From DASXUX01 sp036504595 (GTDB lineage Bacteria; Planctomycetota; SZUA-567; H5-PLA8), in the NCBI GenBank assembly GCA_036504595.1, contig DASXUX010000014.1:62001-126000 (forward strand): a stretch of DNA of 64,000 bases. The letters run 5' to 3'. Shown piece by piece: positions 34,770 through 44,468 of this stretch. The notes below the pieces were generated by a model. The model did no database searches. It was not told where the DNA came from and saw only the letters and a program-made list of their open reading frames with translations. Each line of letters begins with the position of its first letter. Positions within the stretch are counted from its first letter, which is position 1. The translations under genes and the position numbers were made by a program.

Positions 34770-35618
34770 CTAACGGCCGAGACAGCGCGCCCGGTACGGA
34801 CACTGCGCGCAGCCCCAGCCTTCGCGCTGGACGAAAACTTCTTTCTGAACCGCATCCCAGGTTTCGCCGACCATGCGCTTCAATCTGTCCACGTCGGCCT
34901 GGCTGGCTTTGGGCTCAAGGACTTGAATGGCAGGTGATTTGGCCTTTGTCACGACGACGAACTGTGGAACGATACGCTTTGCGCCAAGCTCACGCAGCAG
35001 CGGCACCAAGCCATAGCTGTAAAGTACAAGCTGCGGCAGGTGTTCCTGGACTTTCACTTCATTCCATCGCGACCGGCTCGTCTTCACGTCGGTGACGATC
35101 AGATCCGTGCCGTTCAATTCCAGGAGATCCAGGCGCATCTCGATTGCTGGAACGCCGGGCAGCAGCGTGAAGCGATGCGCGTGCTCGATGGCGATGATCT
35201 GCACGCTGGCCGCTTGAGCAGAATTTGTCACGACGTGCTGGCGGTAGGCGGTCAACATGCGGCTGGCCATCTCCCGAAGCGATGTGCCGTCTTCGCCCTT
35301 CGCGTACAGGACCTCGGGCGCCTTTGCAGCATCTTCTTTCCAGGCTTGATCGTAGCTGCCCAGCAGTGCCTCGACGGCGGGAAGGGGTGCGCCTTCCATC
35401 CGGGCCTGCTGGAGATGCTCTGCGGCGCGATGAAATGCTCCGCCGAATGCCAACGACGCCGGGGTAAACTCCACGGGCGCTTTTGCGATGTAATGAAAAA
35501 AGAACTTCTTTGCACACTGGCTATAGCACTGCACTCCCGACCACGACAGGTGATCGGGAAGCGCGGCGGCACCGGCAGAAGACGACGCCGGCGCCGCCGT
35601 TGGCACGGTGGCGATCAT
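34770..35618 (-). CDS. RecB/Cas4-type Fe-S exonuclease (PD-(D/E)XK)
   Basis: 282 residues from ATG 35618, with AGGAG 10 bases upstream; the open frame to 35675 is not needed. N-terminal SWSGVQCYSQCAKKFFFHYI gives the first cluster Cys and the helix typical of AddB/Cas4 nucleases. The active site is EMRLDLLELNG and LIVTDVKTSRS (D...D-x-K). The last 15 residues supply the other cysteines (WGCAQCPYRARC). It therefore matches single-domain PD-(D/E)XK nucleases with a 4Fe-4S cluster. With the DUF932 and single-strand-protein-like genes it forms a mobile-element recombination module. There is no CRISPR nearby, so it is not a Cas4 of an adaptation operon. Confidence 0.85.
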   Translation of the reverse strand: MIATVPTAAPASSSAGAAALPDHLSWSGVQCYSQCAKKFFFHYIAKAPVEFTPASLAFGGAFHRAAEHLQQARMEGAPLPAVEALLGSYDQAWKEDAAKAPEVLYAKGEDGTSLREMASRMLTAYRQHVVTNSAQAASVQIIAIEHAHRFTLLPGVPAIEMRLDLLELNGTDLIVTDVKTSRSRWNEVKVQEHLPQLVLYSYGLVPLLRELGAKRIVPQFVVVTKAKSPAIQVLEPKASQADVDRLKRMVGETWDAVQKEVFVQREGWGCAQCPYRARCLGR

Positions 35619-35686
35619 TGTTTGGGTTCTCCTGGTTGTGAGATCGTGGCCGACAGCGGCCGGTAAGCGTAACAAGCGGGAGGGAA

Positions 35687-36226
35687 CTACTGCGCGGTCT
35701 GATTGGCCGCTTGCCTGTTCTTTAGTTCGTCGATGAGTTTCGACGCATCGCGCACGCCCAATTCGCTGACATCAGCGACGTGGTATTCCGCTGCGATAGC
35801 GGAGAGGTCGAGATTCAGGGACTTACAAAGTGCAAAAATGCAGCGACATTGTGCCTGTGTGGCCGTCGTCTTCCGGCCGTTGCCTTTGGCGCCATTTCCA
35901 TTTCCGTTCGTGGTACTGTGTCGATAGCCGTTGCCGGGCGTGTTCGTGGCCGGAGCGGTAAGGGGCGGCCGATTGGGTTGCTGCCATCGAGGAGCGGTCG
36001 CTTGCGGGGCAGCAGTCGGCGCTATCGCCCGGCCCTGTGGCACTCCGATCTGCTCATCGACCGCGGCGCTCAGCATGCTGTACAGCTCTTGGATGCGGGC
36101 CTGAATGACTTCCGGCGCGTCGGCGTCGGAGATTTCAATTTCCATCGCAGCGCCGAACTGCTGGCTGGAGAACTCGATGCCAGGCAGAGGAACTTTCTTG
36201 CTGATGTTCGCTGAGATCTTGATCAT
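35687..36226 (-). CDS. Phage/ICE-type hypothetical protein, 179 aa
   Basis: AAAGGAG precedes ATG 36226. A beta-rich N-terminal domain (KISANISKKVPLPGIEFSSQQFGAAMEIEI) is followed by a Pro/Thr/Gln/Gly-rich linker (~70-120). The C-terminal helical domain (ATQAQCRCIFALCKSLNLDLSA...SKLIDELK) resembles the short domain found at the ends of phage recombination-associated proteins. It lies directly upstream of the Fe-S nuclease on the same strand. Probable role in element DNA recombination; exact function unknown. Confidence 0.65.
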   Translation of the reverse strand: MIKISANISKKVPLPGIEFSSQQFGAAMEIEISDADAPEVIQARIQELYSMLSAAVDEQIGVPQGRAIAPTAAPQATAPRWQQPNRPPLTAPATNTPGNGYRHSTTNGNGNGAKGNGRKTTATQAQCRCIFALCKSLNLDLSAIAAEYHVADVSELGVRDASKLIDELKNRQAANQTAQ

Positions 36227-36341
36227 GCAGTTTCTCCTTTGCGCCGATGTTGGCGCGACAGTTGGCCGTGAAACGTTGTTCAGAATGACAGATCAGTTTC
36301 TGGCGTGATCACCGCATCAGCGGTGATGCTGCTCTCAGAAA

Positions 36342-36578
36342 TCAGTTGCTCGCTTGGAATGCCGATGGCCCAAGGGCCGCCAAGCACGCCAATTCCAATC
36401 GTGCCAGCGATGATTTCGCCCACTCGGGTGAACTCTCAGCTAGGTGCTCCAGAACTTCAACAAGTACGAATTTCACCACGCCGTGCCAGATCCGACCGGC
36501 GAGTTCGCGTAACCACGCGGTAATTCTTGCGAATACACTTTTGGGCGGCTCTACGCCCGGTTGGTCAGGACTGTTCAT
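36342..36578 (-). CDS. Small hypothetical protein, 78 aa
   Basis: ATG 36578 (MNSPDQPGVEPPKSV) has AAAGGAAA eight bases upstream; the longer frame to 36698 lacks a signal. After a Pro-rich start, a helix with amphipathic and partly hydrophobic character follows (ARITAWLRELAGRIWHGVVKFVLVEVLEHL). It sits between the sigma-like gene and the recombination genes on the same strand. No family recognised. Confidence 0.5.
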   Translation of the reverse strand: MNSPDQPGVEPPKSVFARITAWLRELAGRIWHGVVKFVLVEVLEHLAESSPEWAKSSLARLELACLAALGPSAFQASN

Positions 36579-36728
36579 CGTGTTTTCCTTTTCGTGATTA
36601 GGCCAAGTGCCGCTCTTCCGTGAAACCATAGAGGATGCGGCTGTCTGCATGGCCACTGCCGCAGCGGCCATGTGAAACTGCAAAATGACTATCAGCACCA
36701 GTGTGTCGAACGAGACTTATGGCGGTGC

Positions 36729-37346
36729 TCATGCTGCGGACGGAACAATATCCGCGCCAAAGAATGCCTTCAATTCGTCAGCAAGTACGTACAGCAGTTG
36801 CGTAATGCGGCCATTGGATAGCGCCAACTTCTCCCCGCACTGCGTCTTGCTGTAGCCCAGCGCCAGATAGCGCAGCAGCCGGCGCAGCCTGTGCGGGAGC
36901 CTCGCAGAGAACGCCGCCCAGTCGATACGTGTGGCTGCCCTTACACTCGGCGATTCCCGTTCGCGTGTGGACAGGGCGAGACTGATTGCCATCTCGTCTT
37001 GCTCGGAATACTCTACGCGTGGCGCAGAGATCCGGTACACGCGGACCCGGCCGGCGCGGTAGCAGGCGTCCGCCAACACGTCCTTCGTCGAGTTACCGTG
37101 TGGGGCAACCATCCGGCCGTTCCGGTAGCGCCGGTACGCGACCCAGGCCAACGCGCCTGGCGTCAGCCACCGGCCACACCGTTGCGCCTTCTGCAATAGA
37201 TTGATCCAGGACGACGCGACCATTTCGGCGGCGGCTTCGTGTGGGTCGGCGAATCGTCTCGACAGCCGGCGGATGCGGCTGAACAGCCGGTCATAAATGT
37301 GGTCGAAATAGTTCTTGACCTTGGACAACGAGATGCGCGGGCTCAT
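36729..37346 (-). CDS. Sigma-70-like regulator, 205 aa
   Basis: ATG 37346 has AAAGGAA eight bases upstream. The C-terminus (HRLRRLLRYLALGYSKTQCGEKLALSNGRITQL, ~160-195) matches a sigma region 4 HTH. The N-terminal part (HIYDRLFSRIRRLSRRFADPHEAAAEMVASSWI) resembles region 2 helices, and the middle is rich in Arg and Tyr. It is the first gene of the leftward plasmid/ICE-like block and may drive it. A sigma-like protein without real sigma activity is possible, since the core-binding motif is poor. Confidence 0.65.
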   Translation of the reverse strand: MSPRISLSKVKNYFDHIYDRLFSRIRRLSRRFADPHEAAAEMVASSWINLLQKAQRCGRWLTPGALAWVAYRRYRNGRMVAPHGNSTKDVLADACYRAGRVRVYRISAPRVEYSEQDEMAISLALSTRERESPSVRAATRIDWAAFSARLPHRLRRLLRYLALGYSKTQCGEKLALSNGRITQLLYVLADELKAFFGADIVPSAA

Positions 37347-37547
37347 GTGACGAGTTCCTTTCCAGTTGCGCCGGAACCTCTCGTCCGTGCCGACACGATG
37401 ACACACCGCCAGACGCGCTCCGCGCCCGGCATTAAGCTTCATGTCGGGCACGGATTGGAACGGGTCCGGCTGGGTGGGATTTGGAAACGAGAACGGCCGC
37501 CCAGGGGGTCAGTTCCCTGAGCGGCCGACAAGGACAGAACCGTCACC

Positions 37548-37569
37548 AGTGTGGGCATGTGCCCACACT
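37548..37569. promoter_or_regulatory. 22-bp inverted repeat, possible operator
   Basis: agtgtgggca-tg-tgcccacact has ten perfect base pairs per arm around a 2-base centre, so it suits a dimeric protein site better than an RNA hairpin. It lies in the 340-base gap 37347-37686, 200 bases upstream of the sigma-like gene and 120 bases past the end of the giant secreted-protein gene. No other feature is visible in the gap. Confidence 0.4.
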
Positions 37570-37686
37570 CGGCGCCGGCGCTATCCTCTTTTACTCCTTG
37601 TCACTGGAAATGACTTTTCCTTTAACGGCAGGGATGCAAATCGAGAGTGAACGTCTGAGGAACAGTGGCGAGTGCGTGCTGCACAC

Positions 37687-40600
37687 CTACTTCGCCGAAC
37701 CGCTCTTTCCCGCCGTCGCCTTGTAGAGCATGTTCTTGTCGGCTTTGTAGCCCAGCGTGTCAACCATGATGATCGCAGAGAGGGTGTGCTTCTCGCCGAC
37801 CTTCGCGGTTGTTGTGTCTGCAAAACCGGAGTCCTCCAGCGCAGACAGAAGTGGTTCGCCTTTAATGCTCAGCGTGAACTTCGCCGGCGTGGCCTTGAAG
37901 ACTCCCTTCTTCATTTTGCCCTTCATCTGGAACTTGCAGGCACCCGCAGTGCCCTCGCCCTTGGCGTTCAACGTGAAGTCCTTCTTGAGGCCGCCGATCA
38001 GAACCGTCACGTTCTTGCTCGCAGGCTTGAAGAACTTCGCCACGGGAATCGTGCCGGAGACTTGCAGCGAGTCCTTCAAACCAGCGGTGAAGCTGAACTT
38101 CAATGCCGCCTTCTGGATCGCGAAGATATCGATACTCACCGACGCGGCATCCCAACTGGGATCGCCGCCGTTGTCGTCGCCGACCGGGGCTTCGGCCGCG
38201 CTGATGGCGATGTCCATCTGCTGCGTCGTAGAGGCGGTCCCATCAGAAACGGTCACCGTTACGGTGTAGACCCCTGGCGTTGCGTAGACGTGCGTTGCGC
38301 TTGTGCCCATGCCGGCAGTGCCGTCGCCGAAGTTCCAGGTGTAGCCGAGTAGATCGCCGTCGCCATCGGTTGCGGCGGCGGTATACTTCACAGACTGCCC
38401 CGCCGAACCGATGGTCAAGCTCGCTGTCGGCGGCGATGAGATCACGGGGGCGTTGTTTGTCAGCTCGGCCGGTTTCATAATGGTGAGTTGCATCGTCTCA
38501 GTGTCGGAGCCTGCGATGTTCGCCGCCTTCAGCGTCACCGGAATGACGCCGCCGACCGTCAGCGTGCCGGAAACTGTGTTGCCGCTTAGGCTCAAACCAT
38601 CCGGCAGGCCGGTAGCCTCGAATGTCATGGGAGTGCTGCCGGAGGCCGTGATCATGTAGTTGAATGCAGCGCCCTGCGTGGCGGAAGCAGCCAAGGCGCT
38701 GGTGATCGCCGGCGCGATAGCGGGCTTGACGCTGATCGTAACCGTCGCGTTTGCACTCGTGTAGTTCACTGTGTCGATGGGCACGAAAGACACAGACAAC
38801 GTCTGGCCATCACCGACGTTCAGGATCGCACCAGCGGATGGGCTGTAAGAGAACGTTCCTGCAATATCGGCTGTGGCATTCAACTGCGTGCCGCCCAGTG
38901 GAGTGCCGTAAACAATGCTGGCGGGGTTGGGCCACATAAGTGCCGGCGTGGCCCTGATGATCGTCAGAGTTCCCGCCTCATAGCTGATGGTGTAGTTGCC
39001 CGTGGCCAGTAGCGTCCCCTGCGTGATCGGATAAGCTCCGACAGCGGAGGTGCTCGTAGCAGTTGTTGCCAATTTGCCTGTGAACGATGCAAATGTGTCC
39101 CCGACCGCCAAACCTTTGTACGTGTAGGTCAAAGTCGGATCATGTGTGCCGTAGACCATGGTCTTCGCGTCCGCCATAACCGTGATCGCAAGCGGGCTGA
39201 TATCCGCCGTGGCTGTTGGCTCTATCAGGCTGTAGTTGCCTGCCTCCGTCCCTGTTAGCGACTGTCCACTCACTGTCACCGTCTTTCCAGCGCCGACGTT
39301 CTTGTCCGCGAACGTACCAACCGCGGTTCCAGACAAGGAAACCGTATCTTCGCCAACGACGCCCACGAGCGATCCTGGCGTTCCTGTCAATATCGCTGCC
39401 GTTGTGCCGTCATAGACCTTGTTGTTCGCTGTAATGCCTGTCGCGGTTATTCTCGCAGGCGTAATGTCCGCCGTAGTCGTGGGCTGTGCGAGTCCGTAGT
39501 TGTCCGAATCTACACCACTTATTGTCAATCCACCAACTGCCACCACTAGGCTAGTCCCAACGTTCTTATTTGGGAATGCAGCCACTATCCCTGCCATACT
39601 TAGATTCACCGTGTCTCCGGTGAATGTCCCTACTAGAGCCGCGGAGCTAGTGTTAAGTATTGCATTTGCCGTTCCATCATAAACTTTACTGCTTGCCGTG
39701 ATGCCTGTTACGCTCAGGGGGGCATGCGTTACAACCAATTCCGCGCCAGTGAATGCGCCGATGGTATAGTTGCCCGTAGCTGCAAGCGTACCCTGTGTGA
39801 TCGGATACTTGCCCACGCCGGAACCCATCGTGGCTGTCGTCGCCAAGGCGCCCGTGAATGTCGCCGACGAGTCACCGTTAACTAAGCCACTGTAGGTAAA
39901 GGTAAACGCAGGATTGGCATCCCTGTAGATCTTGCCCTTTGCGTCTACAGTCACCGTAAGCTTGGCGGGGCTAATGGTGAGGGAGAGTGTCGCCCATCCG
40001 CTGCCACCAGCATTCTTTGCGCTAATCGTTACATTGGTGGGGCCTGTTTTGTCTGGCATGCCCGTGATCATGCCAGTGCTTGTGCTAACTAGCGCCCATG
40101 AAGGGAGGTTAGTGGCGTTATAGCTTGTGGGGCTGTTGCCTGCCCCGATCTGATAGGTGAAAGCTGTCCCAACTGTTCCTGTAGCGACCGAGGTACTAGT
40201 AATGCTTGGGGCCGGAGGCATCAACGCAAGGGAATGGGCGCCGCCACATGCGATTGCTGTTACGCCTGACAGATTTGGAACGCCGACCGGAGTCCATCGG
40301 TCGGTACTTGTGCCATCGCCGAGTGCCCCGTGATAGTTCCACCCCCATGCCCAGAGAGTTCCATCATTCTTGAGGGCAAGAGAGTGCTCTTCGCCACACG
40401 TGATCGCAGCCACACCTGTTAGCGTAGACACTTGACTCGGAACATGTCGATCCGTCGTTGTTCCATCACCGAGTTGCCCATAAGAGTTGTCGCCCCATGC
40501 CCAGACAGTGCCATCGTTCTTTAGGACGAGCGAGTGATAGGCTGCGGACCCATTCGCAACTGCCATCACACCTGTTAAACCGGGGACTTGCACCGGTGTG

Positions 40601-42372
40601 TGCCGATCCGTTGTTGTGCCATCGCCGAGTTCGCCCCGGTCGTTGAATCCCCAAGCCCAAACAGTGCCGTCTCCTTTGAGCGCTAGAGAATGAACACCTC
40701 CACCGCCTATCGCCGTCACACCTGTCATGCCGGGAACTTGCACGGGAGTCAACCGATTAACTGTCGTGCCATCACCTAGCTGTCCGGACACATTATAGCC
40801 CCAAGCCCAAACAGTGCCGTCGTCTCGAAGTGCAAGCGAGTGTCCACTGCCAGCCGTAATTGCCGTTACACCGGCCAAGCCTGAAACCTGCACCGGGAAA
40901 AGACGATCGATGTACTGTGTGCCATCGCCTAGTTGCCCTGAATTGTTTCCGCCCCACGCCCAGACCGTGCCATCGCTCGTGAGTGCGAGCGAATGGGACG
41001 TGCCCGCTGCTGTCGCAGTCACATTCGTCAGACCAGCGACCTGCACGGGAGTCAATCGGTTCACTTTTGTACCATCGCCGAGCTGCCCACTGTAATTGTA
41101 GCCCCATGTCCAAATAGTTCCGTTTCCGAGAGCAAGTGAATGGTCGCAGCCACTTGCTATCGCCGTCATGCCTGCTAGGCCTGACACCTGCGAGGGCGCG
41201 TGACGTTCGCTGGTCGTGCCGTTTCCAAGTTCTCCGTAATCGTTAAAGCCCCATGCCCACGGTACACGGCCGGCAGTGCTTGCACAAATCGTATAGATTG
41301 CAGTAGCTACGGCACTATCGACCATAGTTGACTTAACGCCGTACGCCTTTATCGTAGCGGACGCAACAACGCTGACTGGCCCTGTATACCGATTGGAAGT
41401 CGAGTCCGGCGTGCTGCCATCAGTGGTGAAGTAAATGGTTGCTTCAGCGGTTGTACAAGAAACCACAACGACTTGTAGACCGCTATACACGCCCGCCGCC
41501 AGACTGTATGTGGGTGTGGCGACCGCATTGCCGGCGAGATTAACGGTGATTGTCATCGTGGCGATTCCATCCCCGCCAGCGTTGGATGCCCGAATTATTG
41601 TGGTGCATGTGCCCGCAGCGGAAGGCGTCCCCGATATCACGCCGGTGTCGGGGTCAACTGATGCCCAGGCTGGAAGACTGCTGGCGCTATAACCTGTCGG
41701 GCTGTTGTTGGCGGCAATCCGATAGTTAAAAAAGCTGCCTACTGTCCCCGTGGTCGCGGTGGCGCTGGTAACGACTGGTACTGATGGTGTCGGCGAATCG
41801 ACGTAGATCGTCAGCGTTCCCTCGCCATCCCCCATTGCGCTCCACGCGTAGATCGTGATACTAAATGCACCGGCTGCATCGGGACTGCCTGAGATCAAGC
41901 CCGTAGTCGTGTCCACAAACAGCCACGCGGGATACGTTTCGCTGACGATGTCGTAGCCTGTAGGACTGTTAGTGGCAGTGATTTGGTAGCTGAAAGCCTC
42001 GCCTACGGTGCCGTTAGCCGTGTTGGGGCTGGTGATAACCAATGGCAGAGGTTTGATCAGGATTGTAAGCGCCATCCAGTCACTTCCAAGGGCGTTCGCA
42101 GCACCGATGGTGACACCAGCAACGCCTTTTGCGTTTGGGATTCCCGTGATCACGCCCGTGCTCTTGTTCAATGACGCCCAAGCCGGTAGGCCAAAGGCAG
42201 TGTAAATCACTGGCCCATGTGTGTTGGCGATGATTTGGTAGTTGAAGGCAGTACCCGCCGTACCCGAGGCCTCAGTCGGACTGGTGATGACTGGCGGCTC
42301 ATCGGCCAGAATACGGGGACAAAAGCAGACGGCAAGGATTAGCAACGAGACCAGACGATGAATGGCTTCCAT
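37687..42372 (-). CDS. Giant secreted repeat protein (He_PIG, RCC1, YDG/MBG, PKD)
   Basis: 1561 residues; GAGAGGGG precedes the ATG and a signal peptide (SLLILAVCFCPRILADE) opens it. In order: three He_PIG Ig-like repeats (~28-290); a chitobiase-type C-terminal repeat (IYFTTDGSTPDSTSNRY); seven RCC1 repeats (WAWG.N..GQLGDGT, ~390-740); another He_PIG; MBG and YDG repeats (KVYDGTTAAILTG; MVYGTHDPTLTYTYKG); further Ig-like modules; a PKD domain (YTWNFGDGTAGMG); and a basic beta-rich end. It is an exported, probably cell-surface or extracellular, adhesion-type protein. RCC1 propellers are uncommon in secreted bacterial proteins. The neighbours give no substrate clue. Confidence 0.85.
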   Translation of the reverse strand: MEAIHRLVSLLILAVCFCPRILADEPPVITSPTEASGTAGTAFNYQIIANTHGPVIYTAFGLPAWASLNKSTGVITGIPNAKGVAGVTIGAANALGSDWMALTILIKPLPLVITSPNTANGTVGEAFSYQITATNSPTGYDIVSETYPAWLFVDTTTGLISGSPDAAGAFSITIYAWSAMGDGEGTLTIYVDSPTPSVPVVTSATATTGTVGSFFNYRIAANNSPTGYSASSLPAWASVDPDTGVISGTPSAAGTCTTIIRASNAGGDGIATMTITVNLAGNAVATPTYSLAAGVYSGLQVVVVSCTTAEATIYFTTDGSTPDSTSNRYTGPVSVVASATIKAYGVKSTMVDSAVATAIYTICASTAGRVPWAWGFNDYGELGNGTTSERHAPSQVSGLAGMTAIASGCDHSLALGNGTIWTWGYNYSGQLGDGTKVNRLTPVQVAGLTNVTATAAGTSHSLALTSDGTVWAWGGNNSGQLGDGTQYIDRLFPVQVSGLAGVTAITAGSGHSLALRDDGTVWAWGYNVSGQLGDGTTVNRLTPVQVPGMTGVTAIGGGGVHSLALKGDGTVWAWGFNDRGELGDGTTTDRHTPVQVPGLTGVMAVANGSAAYHSLVLKNDGTVWAWGDNSYGQLGDGTTTDRHVPSQVSTLTGVAAITCGEEHSLALKNDGTLWAWGWNYHGALGDGTSTDRWTPVGVPNLSGVTAIACGGAHSLALMPPAPSITSTSVATGTVGTAFTYQIGAGNSPTSYNATNLPSWALVSTSTGMITGMPDKTGPTNVTISAKNAGGSGWATLSLTISPAKLTVTVDAKGKIYRDANPAFTFTYSGLVNGDSSATFTGALATTATMGSGVGKYPITQGTLAATGNYTIGAFTGAELVVTHAPLSVTGITASSKVYDGTANAILNTSSAALVGTFTGDTVNLSMAGIVAAFPNKNVGTSLVVAVGGLTISGVDSDNYGLAQPTTTADITPARITATGITANNKVYDGTTAAILTGTPGSLVGVVGEDTVSLSGTAVGTFADKNVGAGKTVTVSGQSLTGTEAGNYSLIEPTATADISPLAITVMADAKTMVYGTHDPTLTYTYKGLAVGDTFASFTGKLATTATSTSAVGAYPITQGTLLATGNYTISYEAGTLTIIRATPALMWPNPASIVYGTPLGGTQLNATADIAGTFSYSPSAGAILNVGDGQTLSVSFVPIDTVNYTSANATVTISVKPAIAPAITSALAASATQGAAFNYMITASGSTPMTFEATGLPDGLSLSGNTVSGTLTVGGVIPVTLKAANIAGSDTETMQLTIMKPAELTNNAPVISSPPTASLTIGSAGQSVKYTAAATDGDGDLLGYTWNFGDGTAGMGTSATHVYATPGVYTVTVTVSDGTASTTQQMDIAISAAEAPVGDDNGGDPSWDAASVSIDIFAIQKAALKFSFTAGLKDSLQVSGTIPVAKFFKPASKNVTVLIGGLKKDFTLNAKGEGTAGACKFQMKGKMKKGVFKATPAKFTLSIKGEPLLSALEDSGFADTTTAKVGEKHTLSAIIMVDTLGYKADKNMLYKATAGKSGSAK

Positions 42373-42545
42373 TTGGTGCCCCTCTCATAAGTTTGGCTTA
42401 CCGCCCGAGGAATAGTGGCACACCGAAGCTGCAAGTAAGCTGCATCGCTCAACGCAGGAGTTTCAGTCGCTCACCTCTGTTTGTCAATCAATCAAACAAC
42501 AAAATGTGCTCTATCGATCAAACGAGCTGATCTGCAGGAGAGCAC

Positions 42546-42881
42546 GTGGACACCATCGTAACCCGATTTGCGGAGCGCCTGCGCAATTTGCGCGACGAAC
42601 GGCACATGACGCAGGAGGAACTGGCGGCGCGTGCCGGCCTGCATCCCGGATACGTCAGCAGCCTGGAACGCGGTGCCCAAATTCCGCGCCTAACTGTTCT
42701 GGAACAGCTCGCAAAAGGGCTGGGCACTGAGATCAGGGCTCTCGTGGATTTTCCCCACGTCGCCAGCCGCAAGAGCGACAAGGTCCGCGATGAGATCACC
42801 ATGATCGCCAGCCGCCTTGAAAAGTCCGACTTGGCCACCGTGCGACGGATCCGCAGGGCGGTCGAAGCCCTCACCGATTGA
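42546..42881 (+). CDS. XRE-family transcriptional regulator, 111 aa
   Basis: GTG start at 42546, set by AGGAG six bases upstream. The HTH (RLRNLRDERHMTQEELAARAGLHPGYVSSLERG, ~9-42) is a canonical Cro/CI type, followed by PRLTVLEQLAKGLG and a short helical tail. It opens the rightward module that runs to the serine recombinase, so it probably controls that element. The gap behind it, to 44468, holds candidate regulatory DNA. Confidence 0.85.
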   Translation: MDTIVTRFAERLRNLRDERHMTQEELAARAGLHPGYVSSLERGAQIPRLTVLEQLAKGLGTEIRALVDFPHVASRKSDKVRDEITMIASRLEKSDLATVRRIRRAVEALTD

Positions 42882-43169
42882 CCGGCCCAATCGCCCCACT
42901 GCTCCCCGATAGCTCGCTCATCTCGGGTAACGCCGGCGGAAACTGCGAGGAACGCTGGGAGCAGCTTTCCTCCCGTATAGCCCTTATCACTGGAAACGCC
43001 TGATTCCATTAGAAGTGGGGCTTTGGGGGATATGATCGCTGCGGCAGAAACGTTGTCCAAGCGGACCCGACAGGCGTCGGCGACTCGAAGATTGGCAAGT
43101 GCTGCCAAGTTCGCGCCTGCCGATTGCGCCTTGATCACTGGCGGTTCCCGGTCGCCGGCGCCACGTTGG

Positions 43170-43580
43170 CTAAAGCGTTTGGTGTTTCGGCGACCGGGAG
43201 CAACTCTTGCCCGGCCGGAGTCGAAAAATGGACGTCCAGAGGTCATCAGCCAAAAACTTCTTCTTCCGAAGATCATCAGTAGCCCGTTTGGCTTCAAGGG
43301 CGAACCTATTCGCGTCGCGCTCCGTCCAAACCCTGACCGCGTTCATACCAACTTTCGCAGTTGCAGTACGGCTTACTCCAGTTCTGAAACTGCGTCGCAG
43401 CACCGCATTGACTTCCCCCGTGACGACTTTCACGCCACCCCCGCAGGAACAAACTAGAAAACTCCCTCTATTTCGGACTTCGCTGACGCCATCCGAGACG
43501 AATGTACTGAGTTGAATCAAAGTCTGGCTTATTGGCCTTTTGTCTCGAAGCTTGTGGCGAGGGGTGCCTCCCGGAACCAT
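43170..43580 (-). CDS. Doubtful ORF, up to 136 aa
   Basis: The residues nearest the C-terminus look protein-like (VWTERDANRFALEAKRATDDLRKKKFLADDLW), but the start region lacks a ribosome site, no family is recognised, and long frames on the other strand overlap it. It may be a decayed or unexpressed gene inside the element. It is the only candidate I would keep between 42882 and 44468. Confidence 0.3.
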   Translation of the reverse strand: MVPGGTPRHKLRDKRPISQTLIQLSTFVSDGVSEVRNRGSFLVCSCGGGVKVVTGEVNAVLRRSFRTGVSRTATAKVGMNAVRVWTERDANRFALEAKRATDDLRKKKFLADDLWTSIFRLRPGKSCSRSPKHQTL

Positions 43581-44051
43581 CCCGGCAAACTTGGCAAGAA
43601 TCAGAGTCTATTTTTGCAGGGCTAGGAGCCCGTTTTGAAAGATTTCAAGTGCAGAATCTACGGCCAAACACATGTTCATACCGCATAGCCGCTAGGAACG
43701 GCCATGACAGAATTGACGAACGTAGTTTTGGCACTTTTGATGTGTCCCATCATGAAGGTCGGTTGGGGGACCGTTGGCATGTCGGTGAAAGCCTTTATTC
43801 CTTCCGCCATCGGGTCTTGCAGCGACAAACAACCTACCAACCTACCCAACCGTCCTCTATAGCTCCAGAACTAACACACTGAAGGGACATGGATATTGCA
43901 CCATGGGCGTGTGTGTCTCTTTATATAAGGTAGCCGGGGGTCGGTAGGTTGGGTGGGTTAAACCACAAACTGCTTTGAAGGGTATTCACTGCCATGCCGG
44001 GGCGCGATCCCCTGCTTGAAGCACGTTCGGGAAGTAGTGCCGCAGTCATGC

Positions 44052-44183
44052 CAACTCCACAATCCTAAACGCCAATGATCCACCTTCACGCGGAGCACTT
44101 CCACCCACACGCAACTCCACAACGTAAAACCGGACATTTGCCGTTTTTCATTAGTCGCTTCTGGCCTGCATCCAACTCCACAA
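44052..44183. repeat. Three caactccacaa repeats at ~60-base spacing (possible iterons)
   Basis: Identical 11-mers occur at 44052-44062, 44112-44122 and 44173-44183, giving spacings of 60 and 61 bases. An AT-rich stretch (44290-44398) follows, and then the gene for a large P-loop protein. Evenly spaced repeats next to AT-rich DNA upstream of a probable replication ATPase are what a plasmid or ICE origin looks like. The 60-base spacing is wider than in classic iterons, so an operator array is also possible. Confidence 0.45.
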
Positions 44184-44399
44184 GCACATGTCTGAAAGTA
44201 CCGCAAGCGCCCTTTTGCGGTTTAGCGATACACAAGCCACAAGCAAATGTTCACAATTGCGCCTCCTAGTTTGTGGCATTCGCGCATCGCCGCACACACA
44301 AAACACAACAATTATAGGGTACAAGGGTTATAGGCATAAATTATTTACATTTATCATAGTTCTCCCTTGATTTCCTATGTCTCGGGGATTTAATTAAAT

Positions 44400-44431
44400 G
44401 GAACGAGGCGCCTGCCTGGGCGCCCCGTTCC
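44400..44431 (+). promoter_or_regulatory. 13-bp stem-loop 37 bases before the P-loop gene
   Basis: ggaacgaggcgcc pairs with ggcgccccgttcc with one mismatch around a 6-base loop (tgcctg). There is no T-tract. Its position in the presumed 5' leader suggests an attenuator, an mRNA-protecting hairpin or the stop of an upstream transcript. Confidence 0.4.
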
Positions 44432-44468
44432 ACATCAAACGCACTCTGGATAGGAGAGCACGTTCAAC

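Noticed and set aside
34770..35618. Cas4 of a CRISPR-Cas system
   Set aside because: The nuclease resembles Cas4, but there is no CRISPR array, Cas1 or Cas2; the neighbours are plasmid-type genes.
42518..43297. 259-residue frame on the minus strand overlapping the XRE gene
   Set aside because: Antisense to a clear XRE regulator with good ribosome site; composition is shadow-like.
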